Source: Hymenolepis diminuta
Taxonomy: Eukaryota; Platyhelminthes; Cestoda; Cyclophyllidea; Hymenolepididae
Reading direction: 5' to 3'
Length of the DNA stretch: 64,000 bases
Assembly: GCA_900708905.1 (NCBI GenBank)
Contig: CAADRB010000005.1
Coordinates: 282,988-346,987, forward strand
Below are positions 13,375 through 26,300 of this stretch, in pieces. The notes beneath the pieces were generated by a model. It was not told where the DNA came from. It did not search any database and worked only from the letters and a program-made list of their open reading frames with translations. The first letter of the stretch is position 1. Each line of letters begins with the position of its first letter. The position numbers and the translations under genes are program-made.

Positions 13375-13637
13375 CTCAATAATCCTATTGGCGACATCAA
13401 CAGAAGTTTGAATGCATCTGTAAAAGAAATGGCTGACATATAGGTGTACACTGTAGCGCTGAAGAACTTCTGAGCAAATACGGCAATGTTGATTATGTTT
13501 AATAGAAATCCAACCAGACAGATTATTGTATTTACATAAAACCAACAAATAAACTCGAAATCTGTAAATTGGCAGACATTAGTTTGTATAGTAGGATGAC
13601 TATCATTATGGTGAATCACAGAGTTTGTGACATTCAT
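13375..13637 (-). CDS. Class A GPCR, coding exon 1 (N-terminus, TM1, TM2)
   Basis: The ATG at 13637-13635 opens 87 codons plus two bases of Arg88, ending at the donor GAG|GTATGT. Reading past the donor gives only seven codons before a stop, as expected for intron sequence. The extracellular N-terminus has two N-glycosylation sequons, Asn2 (NVT) and Asn11 (NDS). TM1 is about residues 30-56 with GFLLN, where Asn47 is the conserved TM1 Asn. TM2 is about 65-87 with Asp74 in SFTDAF (the sodium-site Asp) and Pro83. Joined to 7423-6484 the product is exactly 400 residues with seven membrane segments, a normal class A size. The sequence AAATTGCAG directly before AAATG could be an acceptor, so a non-coding 5' exon further upstream is possible. 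Confidence 0.85.
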
Positions 13638-13830
13638 TTCTGCAATTTACAGTTTCATAGTCCAAAGATGATGGTTGAAAAGGACCGACTATATGTTTCT
13701 AGTGCTTTTAGCGCTTGTTTGTGTCAAATGCAATTTACGAATAGGTAATACGAACACCGTCCAATGACTACATTGGGCAGGCCACAAATAAGCCAATCAG
13801 CAAACACCTAGGCTTTGTACGTCTTTTAGA
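13638..13830 (-). promoter_or_regulatory. Candidate promoter or 5' UTR region of the GPCR gene
   Basis: Upstream of the start codon lie several CCAAT-type motifs within about 50 bases: AGCCAATCAG (13791-13800, plus orientation), and further CCAAT on both strands near 13758-13780. The patch is less AT-rich than its surroundings. No clear TATA box sits at a fixed distance, so I cannot place the transcription start. If the AG just before the ATG is a splice acceptor, this region would be intron and the promoter would be elsewhere. Confidence 0.3.
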
Positions 13831-14039
13831 TATCTTCTCTTTAATTTTGTTACCCTGCTTGTTGAATGTTAAAAATATTTTCTCGATAAAGTAAGAATGG
13901 AAGTACTTCTTTTAAAATATTTCAGGTCTGACTCGAGGCAGTAATGAAGGAAATGACCCATTTTCCCGGATTAATTCTTATTTCTTCACAATTTTAATTG
14001 TTTTCACTTTTGCATACCATGATTATTACAAATGCGATA

Positions 14040-14330
14040 TGCTATAACGTAGCCAACTAGGAGTTCTGGTAGTAATCTCGTAGAGCCAACAATCTAGAAA
14101 ACTCGGTAATATAACAACTTAACACAGAAGCCGATAACTCACGGCAGAGTACAAGACACGTTATAGTCAACACGCGTGTATTAACGAAACGCCCCTCTCA
14201 ATCGGTATCAGCTTAAACAAATAAGAACAATTATCAAGTGTCCTTTATCAGTGGAGAAATAAAGAAAGAAATAACATTTTTCTTCATGGAAGAAATATTG
14301 GGAGTGGGGTACAATAGTTATCATTCCTTC
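14040..14330 (+). repeat. LTR-like or SINE-like dispersed repeat, copy A
   Basis: About 285 bases align with 35002-35290 in the same orientation at roughly 80-85% identity by eye. Both begin TGCTATAA, share the block GAGCCAACAATCTAGAAAAC, carry the palindrome ACACGCGTGT (here 14170-14179), and near the 3' end have TATCAAGTGTCCTTTATC followed by AATAAAGAAAGA. TG at the start, an AATAAA in the last quarter and no coding capacity are compatible with a solo LTR. Homology fades after about 14330. I see no target-site duplication. It lies 5' to the receptor gene, about 400 bases upstream of the start codon. Confidence 0.75.
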
Positions 14331-17300
14331 CAATAGGATTTTAGAAAGAAATGTCTGCAAAATTAAAAATTTTACTGAATTTGCTATTAGTTATGAAATT
14401 TATCTGCGGATGTCAAACTCAAAAATGAATGATCATTTTATATTCAAAACACATTTGTCTTCATCACGTGCTATTGCAAACAACAAGGTTGGTTTAGAGT
14501 ATGATAAGAGTATTAAATTTTTCATTAGGTTGTCAACAATGTGCTGTGTATAAAATCCAATGACAAAACAACTCAAAAAATGAAAACATCACAGTAACTT
14601 TGTAAAAATAGTTTTATTTGCAAAATTATGTATATTTTACTGAATTACTTTGATAGAGGCGAAATGCAAATGTCATATTTGAAGGCTGTCGTCGTACACA
14701 TTATTTAATGAAAAACTTTAAAAACACACATCTATTTGTTTTATTTATTTCCTCCACCTTGTCATTTGTGAAATTGTTTTACATTCCTATGTTCCCGTCA
14801 ACATGGAAAGCATTTTATCCCTGGTGACAAAGCACTCACAATGTAAGTTACGGCTGCGTTCTTTACAAGACTGATAAAAATTGATTTTTATTATTTTCAT
14901 AAGAATTTTGCTTTTTTCTATTTCCTTTTATTCCTCTATTCCGTTTTTGTCTGTGCTCGTAGAATCTTCATGACTCACTTTAAAATTTGATCTTCCTCTC
15001 TAAATGAGGCCGTTTTCTATGTGAGAGATCACCCAAACCTCGTAATTTTCCGCTATTGCAATCAAAAGTCATTTATTTTTTTCTTTATATCAGTACGATA
15101 AATTGAGTCAATTTACATTCTGAAGAGGGATTATATTATCTTAACCCTGCAATATCCATCTTTAGGCTTCATTGCGTAGAAAAAAAGAGCAGTTAACCAA
15201 TGAGCTTATTATAGAAAAAATTAAGTAAATAAAATACCGATTTTTCATTTTTCTCTCTATCGGTTTACAATTTGAATGATAAAAATAGTGCAAAAAATTA
15301 AGCTTTTGATTTATTATCTCAATCTGGACTAAATTTTTATTACGAATTACACGAGTCATAAATTCACCGTGGCAACAAATTACTCTAATAATGTTAATTG
15401 ATGTAAAGAGAAGAATTAAATTTATTTAAATTTAATTTTAGTTTGCTTTTATTAATAATTTTATTACTGCAGAAGCCTACTGCAAAATACGAAGCATATA
15501 TAATTTTATGATTAATTTCATTAAATAAATGCATAAATTTTTACAATTAATAATATTAAATGAAAATAAACCCACTAATAGAAAAGACCTTGATATCTGG
15601 ACGAATCGGCATTTCTTATTTTCGCATCAAAGCACGTTAATGGTAGATAATTAGATATTACAGAAATAATTAGAGCAATAATTTTAACCTTGAAATGTGA
15701 AGGACATTGAGTGATAGCATCTATTTTTTATGACATACTACTCAAGCTAAATTAAAGAGTCACTTCTATTCGTTATGTACAACTGTCTAAGATCTGCCAG
15801 GATCACTTTAATAACTATCACATTGTGTGTACAACGCAGAGAAAGCACTTGTTAATGCTCCAAATTCACGTAATTGATAGAAAAAGTGTATATGTTGAGT
15901 AAAAGATTTAAGTGCAATGAATATGAACAGGAAAATATGTCTAAATAGATGAATAATGTAGTTGTCTATGGCCTGTTGACAGAACTTCCTCGTCCTTCAA
16001 CCAACTTACCGTGACAATATTAACCATTGTAACTTCATTATTGTGAAATATCAATAAAAGCTTTTGTGTCTTTGTATATTGCGCATAATAATAACTTAAA
16101 TAGTTTTTTTCAGCATTACAACTTTTGGGCTATAAAACTTTCACTGAATTCTTTCAGTGGTGATTGACATGTGCTCAAATTAACGGAGTTCCAATTTTCG
16201 GTAGGAAAGTGTTTCTTTTTCTAGATTTACTACCTGGTAGATGCTAGAATCACAAAGTTTTTTTGTTAAACAAAATCAGAAATGTTATTCCACTTGACTT
16301 GCAAAATTGAATGCTAGAAGAAGTCACTTATATCGTTAACCTAATTATAAACTTTATCAATGATAATTCATGAGAAAAAAATAAAATGTTTTCGAAATTA
16401 TTTACTTGTTTTGCAAATGCATTTACTCAAATATTTAATATCCAAATATGGCTGAAAATTATGTAAAAACTTCTCAATCTTTTACTTTGTCAAATTGGTT
16501 AGCACCGCGAGATGATATCTCTAATCATTCCTAAGAAATCAGCTTAGAGGGGGACAAAAACATAAACGACTTTGTTTATATTTTCTATGAGATTTTTGGG
16601 AAAATGTCTGTAATGAAAAACAATATTTATCAGTCATTTACAAAAGCAATAACCTCTCTTTATGTGTGTATTTAAAAGTCAATAAACATTTTTATAAAAT
16701 GGCTCAAAGGAATAAAAATAAAGGAAAAAAATAAAAAATAAATTAAACTCAATGAAAACCAATAAAATAAAATTTAACAAATATTCGTAATTATGATGTA
16801 AATTTAGAAGCGACAATTACCTTTCGAGTGGAAACCTTCTTTACTATATGAGTTAGCTGGTGCTCATATTTGAAATAACTCAAATGCACATTCTCAATCA
16901 ACATCTCTGTTTATTACATCATGTATCTCACAAATATAGTTATTTCAAATTACATCCTTATTTTTTAATTTAATTACTTCCAATCATTGTACGTTTGAAA
17001 TTACATTCATGTTAATGCTGCTTTCAGACTTCTATTAAGTTAATATTTTACCTCTCTCATCTCTGCAGTACTAAAACTTGAACCAATTGACAAAAATTAA
17101 ATATTAAGCTACAGATCCGACTCTTTTTTTATTTAAAAACCGATCAACAAGCACCAAGCTTTATAGGCAGATACTTGCTCTAATCCAATTGAATTTTGAA
17201 TTGTGAGATGCATTTCAATTAAATCCAAATCCAAACATCAAAATAAATAAGATTCTTTGATACCTCGACACTGCTCCCAACGTCTTTTTGGTCTCCTTCC

Positions 17301-20300
17301 CTTATTGTCAACCGACTTTATTTGTTTCCCACAATTAAAATTAATTTATTTTTGGCTTATTGTGGGTAATATCAATTTATTTTATCATTCAGGATATCTA
17401 ACCAGCTCCATTGTTACACATATTTTAACTGCACATAGTGTACTAAAGGAAAAGGAGAAATATTTATGAAGAAATAAATAAAAAAAACTGTTTAAGCTAT
17501 GTAATGAGAGAAGTATTACATTGTATTATTTATTTAAATGCTAAAGTTATAATTTTATCGCCGTATTCATTAGCCTATATTGATTTTATGTAGGAAATTG
17601 AATTTTTAAAATCAAAATGTACATTCACCTTTTATCGATCCATGCGCTAATTATCACCTTATTCCTGAACTATTGAGCAATTTTGCTGTTGAGGAGTCAT
17701 TACAAACAATTATCGATTTTAAATTAAAATCAATTATTTATATAATCAATGAGTATGCACCAATGAGATTCCGATAAGCAATCGATTTAAGAGCATTAGG
17801 CACGTAACCAAAATAATTTAATTTTATTAAATTTTCATCTGGTTATGCGTCTGCTTATTTTGCATACTTGTATAATTGGATAATTATGGCTAAAAACAAC
17901 AACACGAAAATATTTTAAAATTATTCTTTATGGGAGCGGCGATTCAAAAAAAGTTATTAAAGATCAATAAGAGGTAAAAGAAGGTCGGAAAAGCAGGAAA
18001 GCGTTACTTTATTTTAACTTTTTAATCAGAATGGAGGATATTCACATTATGAGCAGTTTGCTGCTTCACTTATCAACATTTATAAACATAATTCGTTCAC
18101 TCACTTAATGATCAAATTATTTCGCACAATCCACAAGGTCCACTGACCGATTGGTAAGTTGAGTTGATCGGTCTTGTCTCTTTAATCCTATTAATTCCCA
18201 AAAACCCGCATCGGATAAAGTAATGAGATTTGTGTTTTGTCTGTAACTTGTTATCCTAGACACTGACTAAATTAAAATTGATGTTTTATTAAGTAATATA
18301 ATTTTAAAAGGTTTTAATCCATACCATAAAGGGATCTTAAAAATATACGCCAGCACCACTCTGATTCGCAGTATTCTAACGTGCTTTTAGCAAATTAATT
18401 CTAACTTGAGTTCAAAACACTTGAGGCAATTCTAGCCATTTCATCATTGAATATTTATGTGTTTCAACAAATACTGACCAACTTCAATGTTAAAAGAAAG
18501 CGTTCTTTTGTTAGTGTTTTCGGTAAATACTTCGGGAAAGAAAGGAAATTATCTCTTTCATTTAACAAAATAGCATTATTTTAAAGTTTTCAAGTATTCT
18601 TAAACGTAAGAAGAGCTTTAAAATAGCACAGCCAAGAATGGAAAAGTAGTTTAGCCTATTTCAAAGAAAAATGTGCAAATCAATAGATGTTAATTTTTGA
18701 AAAAACGCAAGGTTAATGTTTAACAAGACTTTGTTAATTATTTTTAAAAGTTTTATTTGAATGCAGTGGAAATTAAATTGTTGTGGTCATTTTGAAAAAC
18801 AAAACAGTTAATGTGATTAATACACCTTATTTAATATATCGCGATCCCACTTATTATTTTTGCATTGTCGAATGTGTGCCTCCATGTAATTATTCCAAAT
18901 TTTTGATATTTCAAAGACACAAAGGCAACATATTTCCGTATAAATAAAACTAAGAGCTAAACACTACAAGTCCGAGTAGAAAAAGAATATTAAAATAAAA
19001 AAATTTAATATAAGACCTTGAAAACCTATGCATTCCATTGTACAATGTGCATGTTTGATGAAATTCTTTTGAAAAAATAAATTCTTATATCGTGACCTTT
19101 TGCACAGCTCTTTTGTCGCATAATGGTGACTTTAAACGTGAAGTTGCATCTTACGAAAAATGCGGGTTAAGCAAATATATACAATGAAATCACAGTTTAA
19201 TTCGTGTTATTTAAGTTGAATGTACACTGTTTGTTGAAACTGATTGAAATTTGCTGAATAAAATCTTCTGTTTGCTCTCATGAGTCAGTTCCCTTGTCTC
19301 ATGGTCGGCGACGAAGATATATGATTACGGGCTATCATCAAAAGTACTTAGTCCTTTCTGTGACTCCAAGTTCTCATGCAGATTTGCCATTCGTCCTCAT
19401 ATGATTTATTTACAACTGAGACGAGTAAACCACTTATCTGACTCCTGAGTAACCATCTTTATGTCTTTATCACAAAAAGTGTTGTCCAAATACCCCCTCT
19501 AGCGTTAACAGGGCTTCCAAATTAGATCGGATTTGCAAAGTCGTCTTAAATATCACAGAGTTTGTCAAATTTTTCTCAAGTCAGTAATCAAGTTTTCATG
19601 CTATCCATCAATAAAATTATTCGCAAAATCTCTGCTTTCCAAACTACATATCAGAACACACATATTTGAAAGTTTGATTCAAAAGTATGCGGGCATTATA
19701 AAATACGCCCCAGTTTTCCTTTGAAAGTTCTTCAGTTTAAATATTTTCAAAACAACAAGATATTCCGAATTGGGATTCACTGAATTTTTCAAATTGAACT
19801 ACTAAATATGGTTACCCTTAATAAATAAATTAACTGTTTAAGGTAATTGCTTCAAAATATATAGTGCAAGCAAACCAGGTGTACATAAATTTGCCAAATA
19901 TTTGGTTAAATCATTCTGATGTGATTAGTAGAAAGCAGAAATCTATGAACTCTCTCTTATCTCGAAGCATAATGAAAGGAAAATTCGTTTATTCATTTAA
20001 AGATACCAATTGAACGAAGACATATGATTTTTATATCTTTGTACATTGAAGAGAGAGATCTATGATACCTTATGACGACCTTCAGTTCACTTTGACATTC
20101 ATTCCCGGATTTTTTCTTGTTTTGGAAAATGCGGACGGTTTAGTTCGAGGAAGATTGTATCATCAATTTGTAGAACAGCCTTGTGTTAGAAAAATTGGAA
20201 AAGGCGCACAACTACAGCGTAAAATATTGAAAGAATGATTTTATTGCCAATGGGAAAACTTCTCAGGCTAACAGTAATTGATACTACTCAAATTGGGAAG

Positions 20301-23300
20301 GAAATACTTTAAATTACTAGTTAAAATTCAAATTGAAATTGTTAGTAAAAAATACTATCTTTAGTTAAATCAAAATAGATCTGATAAATTTTCTTCATAC
20401 ACATCGAAGATTCCACACTTTTTTGAATACAGCAATAATTTATTCACAGTTTTTATATTACAATAGTAAAGAGTGCCCTTTACTATGATTAAAAAGTAGG
20501 AATACATTTAATTAATTTGTCTCTGGGGTTTCTGCTCGAAGGAGCAGTATCTTTGCACGTCAGCCAATAAAATTTCTTTGCGTCTTAAAATAAATCAATG
20601 TGATAGCCATTTAAGTAAATCATAAATCTTTAATAAAAGTATGTTATTAATTAATTTTAGATCCCTTCGGTTAATATTTTAGGTCAAATTGTCAATTTAT
20701 AAGTAATTAGTAAATACAATATTGCACTACCTATTAAATAATTATTCAACACTTGTTGCCAGAGAAACGGGTCCATTTGTGTAGAGCAAATCGTGATAAG
20801 AGGCTTAAATTTTAGGCGCATGAATCATGTTTTGAAAAGATGGTTTTGTTTATGGTCCCCTTTAAGATTTTTATTTTATCTTTTCTGTACGTATGCGATG
20901 ATTTATTTCATCCCCAAAGCAAAAACACTGATCACTTCAGTCAGTAGATTAAGGATGACTTTCCCACATCACCAAGTTTCAAACTATACTGATCTTTTTG
21001 TTACGAAGCCATAAATACATCCTTCCCATATCTTTACACGCACAAGTCCCTCTTGATCCCTTCAAGCTTTCTTCTCCATTTCTCAGTTGGGCTCTTTAAC
21101 CAATTTTCATCTTTTTGCCATCTTTTTGTGGGCTGAAGCCTGAATAAAGTTAGATTGGTGATTTAACTCTTCAAGGAGTTAAACTATTAAATTTGCCTTC
21201 TGTAAATTCTTTTGAAATATTACTTACTCCAATAAATAATTTTTTGATTTGGGCAAGGTCTCATAAACATTTTATAAATAAAAATTTGGCGGGTACATTT
21301 ATAATGTGTAAGTATGTTATGAACAGCATCGTAGGGTATGAAATAAAACACACTTTGATAATTAAGTTTTAAGGAGCTGCAAATGCGGAAGACAACTTTC
21401 TCGGCATATATTGAGGTCATCAAAATTTGTTCTCTGAACTATAATTAAGTAATTTCGTCAAAAATGGATTTTTCTATTGATTTAATATCGAAGCATTTCC
21501 AAATATTGCAAAACTTCTTAAATAGGTACAGAAGTTGAAAGTGAGTCTCACAACGAATTACTACAGAAAATGAAAGATTAGGATACAATAACATTTAAAC
21601 AAGGCCATCTTTTGATAGATCATATCAAAAATATGAATTTAACGATTACATGCAAAATTTTCAAATCCCAGTACATGATAGAGGTAAGAGTTTGAAAATT
21701 TTTGACTAAAATTCAGTATTTTGACATGCTTGTACATCAATTTCGTATAATTGTAACAAGATTCATTGAAATACTCAACTCTCTACTTACAAAACTAGCC
21801 CTGAATTTGGAATAATTATATGGAGGCTTACGTTCAGCAAAGTAAAATATTAAATGCGCGTTAATTTGCCATTTTTCCCGAGAAAAATTAAAACAACTGT
21901 ATTTCAGTACTCGCTTAAAGTTTTTATTAACAAATCCGAAAAAAGTTGGACAACAGGAAGGCATTCATAAAGTGCTATTTACTTGCATAGAATTTATACT
22001 AGAATTACAAACCACGTCGAAAAATCTGTACTTCGCATACATGAGCATCATTTACAATTAAAAATGTGCACAGAATTGTCGCTATGGACGCTCAGTAACA
22101 CCGACTCCTCAAATTGGTGAGATATGAGAACAAATCTATTAAATGCTGCATATTGTCGGGGCATGAAAAGCCCATTTTGAACTAACAAAATTAACCAAGG
22201 CCTTTCAAGTAAATTATCAGTCTTTTTAACTTATAAAAATACAAAACTGAATATTCTGAACCATAAGATTTAGAAATCATAATGCTTATGATATTTCAGG
22301 ATCGCTTACTTTGAGTAGACACTTCTTACGCAGCTCTGCTAAAGTAAAAAAATATCGACAAAAAGCACCAAAATCAATTGAAATCAGATAAAATAAAATC
22401 CTTTTGATTGTTTTTCTATTAATATAGAATCCACATATTTATGAATCATGGCCAGGATGCGAATTAAACGAATTTAGTAGTCCATTAATCTGAGTTTGAA
22501 CTCAAATGAACTTTTTGGAGACAATCATGTAGGTCTATCAGTTTCGCCTTAAAAACGAAAATTACCGTTTATTTCAGGGGCAATTTGAGCAAATTTAGCT
22601 TTTGAGCGTCTTCCAAACATAATCAATAAAAACAATTTTAAACATAGTTTCTAATGAGTTGAGGTGCTACTTACGTTTTAAAATTATAATGTAAATAATT
22701 TTGCTAATTATTCTATGAATTGTCTCCTATAATGAGCGATGTGCGAGCCATTTGTGTTAGGTAAAGTATTCATATCGACAGGTTTTTTAAGTCGTGTGTC
22801 TACTTTATCATTATGGGCGTACACGCCGCTGATTGTAACTTAGCAGTCAATCAGAACGAAGCATGTTTTGATACAGCACGCAAATTATGTTAAGGGAATT
22901 TTATTCCTTTTACTTATCCTCTTTAAACATGTAATTAAGTTTTAACTCCTCTGCTAACTACTACATCGATACCAATTAAAGTAGCCCTAAAGTCGATTTG
23001 TTTAAATAATACAATTTTTCGAAATAAATGAAAAGGTGCATTGGAAAATTAAATAATTTAATAATTTATCAAAGAAGATCAAACAGTGTCTACATCGTAT
23101 TTTGTGTGATATAGCACGATTTGAGGGAACATCAATTATTGTAATGTAATTATTGAACTCTACCTGAGCTCTGAAAATACTTGGCTATCTCACCAATGCT
23201 CTCTTAGAACTGTAACCTGCTGAGCATCAAATAAGAGCCCTTTTGTCTTTTCAATCATTCAAAGAAGTAAATCGATTTCGCAAGGTGACTATCACTATTA

Positions 23301-26300
23301 AAATAACCGGTCGAAGAATACTGAATATCTCCTTCCATTTGTGCATTTTCTATTGGCCAGTTTCAGAATTTTTTCCACAGATATGGATTGTTTGTTAGCA
23401 TTTATTCAAGTACACTTGCGTTCTAAAATAAAAAATCGTATTCTTTTCACGGATAACAGCAAAACATTAAAAATAAATACGGAGTTCTACAATTTTTCGT
23501 GTTTATGCATTATTAGAATAACTGTTCCGCATCTAAGACTTCCCGTTATAACGTCAGTAAATAAAATATTTTTGCTCGATTTTGCTTTTTTCATAAACAA
23601 TCTAAAAATTACGCCGGAAATAAATAGCCAGTTTAATGAACCTTATGCAAAATGAAGAGCTGCATTTAAAAAACGGAATTTTGTATTAAAAAACTCACTT
23701 TATTTTGTTTTGATTAGATTTTATTGGCAAAACTGCACCTAACGGTGCTATTACTGCATTCACAATGCAGAAATTATTTCAAATTTTTCACTCCTGGAAA
23801 CCGAGTGGATCATGGAAGATAATGCTCAATTATGGGTAAGAGGAGGGATCAAATCGGGACAAAAGTGTTCCCCGGTTTAATTTTTGGATTTGGTCTGTAA
23901 TATTCAATTAATGAGCAGTTATTCGGTTCCGTTATTTGTAATTCATTGCTAATCAAATTTTCATCCACAATTTTGCGTTCTTATGCACCAGTCGATTAAA
24001 TGTGACGAGCAGTTTTGCCATTTTAGGTCATTTATTCTTTCAAAATTTAAACTGCGGTGAGATTTTGCATGATCTTAGAATGGCATAGCACACAAAGTAT
24101 GGTTCTGTCAAGACAGATTTTGATAATTTAAATTTAACATTCATAATCTAATGTAGATAAAATGCTCCTTTGTTCTTATATAAGTCAATATTAAAAATTT
24201 CTTGAGGAATATTTAAATTGATATGTACTTTTATGAATTTAACGTTCAAAAATTTCTTTCAATGAATTAATTAATTTTAAATTAACAAAAACTTTCAAAT
24301 TTTAACGGTTTTTATTAAATTAAAAGCTTGCTTGAAGTAATTTAGGGTAATAATGTCTCTTTTACAAGCCAATTTGTCAAGTACACCGCCTGTATTTTAT
24401 CATGTAAGTTATGTTTGCAGCGGTATCAACCTCCCTACGGCCATATATCATTAATTGAAAGCGTTTGACCCGTTATTTTGCTACTTAAATTCTATCAGTT
24501 TCATTTTCTTTTGATTTATTTTAAAGAATCGTCTTAATTTTGGAGATAACGGGATAGATGATTATGTTTATTTTATTGTGTTAAAGGTAGTATTCACAAA
24601 CTGAAAGTATGTAATGTGAAGGCATATTATTGAAGAAGCGGTCTTTTATTGACACTCTATTGCCAGCAGTGCTGAATTCGAAAAATACATTTAATATATT
24701 AAAATTTTAAATGACCACATGATTTTGTGAGGAATAGGCAAAATAAGTTAAAATAACGGTTTTTCAATAGCAAATACTCATTAGTTGAACAAAACATGTA
24801 TTGCTTAAGTCAGAATGAGGTAGTGAATTCAGTAGAATGACAAGTGAAAACTGAAATTTAATATTTAAAGCTATGAAATTTTACTTTTTCCATTAAGAGA
24901 CTAGAAGTGAATTAAAAAAATTAATGCAGTATTCCACTTTAAAACTGGATTGCGCCACTTAAGGAGAACGAAAATGAATTAAACATAATAAAGCCTCAAT
25001 TTGAACGAAAAGGTTGAATGAGTGCAAAAGTTTTTTTTTTAAATTTTTTCTATTCAAAAAAGTCAATCAATATGCTAATTAATTTGAGGGAGGTTGTAAT
25101 AATAATCTTTAAGCACCCTTTCGTTCTTTACTGCAATTTTCCAACTAAAATACTCCTAAAATTAAAAATAATTTATATAATTTTCGTCAACAAATTCTAA
25201 TTTTATCCTCCAAAAGGGCAATGCAAAGAACCGTTAATAAACTAAAAATTTATGCTATCGATTTAAAATATACGGCAATAAAGCAGAGGATTAAAGCATA
25301 TTTCAAGGGATAATTAAAACCTTTTCAAGGTTGCTTATTGTATTACCTACCAAAATTTATTCATAAATTTATTGTTTGTGCGTACCATAATAAAGAATCA
25401 AATTCTTTGGTAAATAGATTATTTAGTTTAATCACGATATGAAATAGGTGCAGTTCAGAATGAGTGAAAATAAGAAATGCTATCACCTTAGATAATTTAA
25501 CAATCAAAACTGCTCTAATTGACAAACTTTCCTTCACAACACGCATAATAATTTTATTTATAATTAATTTCAAATTAAAAAAAACAGTTAAAAAGAACTT
25601 ATAAATGACGAGTGGCCCATAACCCTCTTAAAAAACAAATTGTAAAACGAAATGCATATTGTATAATGATTGATCTAATACTGGTTGATCTTCCGTGTTG
25701 AAATGCGATCAAACGGCACAAAACCCATAAGTTTAGGTTTTGATTTAGATACATTTCCTATAATGTTTTATGAAACAAATTAATGTAGCTAGACAGCAAC
25801 AAAATCATTTTGCAAAGAGTTTACCTATTTTGTGACCGTTAATTTTTTATTTTTATTCCCGTTAGTAAAAATCTTGGTTATTAAGAACTGGAGGAGGTAA
25901 TTATGAGGCTGGGGATAAAAATCGATTGTAGAGCTCATCAAACGAGTGATGCATTAGGAAAATTAGAAGATAACCTTTCCAGAGGACCAATAAATCACCT
26001 AAAATTAGGCTGAAAGAGTTGCTTGGCAAAAAATCACTTTCATTTTAAATTGTTTGCTTCAGAATTAAGAATTGTTTTCAAATTTATAAAATGAAAAATT
26101 TTGATTGTTAATAATACTTTTAAAACGTGCGTCTGAAATGTATGAAATTTTGCTTAATTTTACGGAATATAAATATTGAAATTAGATTTGTCTATGTTGT
26201 AAATATGAAAGAGCTTGCCCCCTCTTCAAGAACTGTATTGCAAACTGTTGAATCTGGATATCAGTTGAACCCTTTCTCCGCAAACGACTAAAATGCCGGA

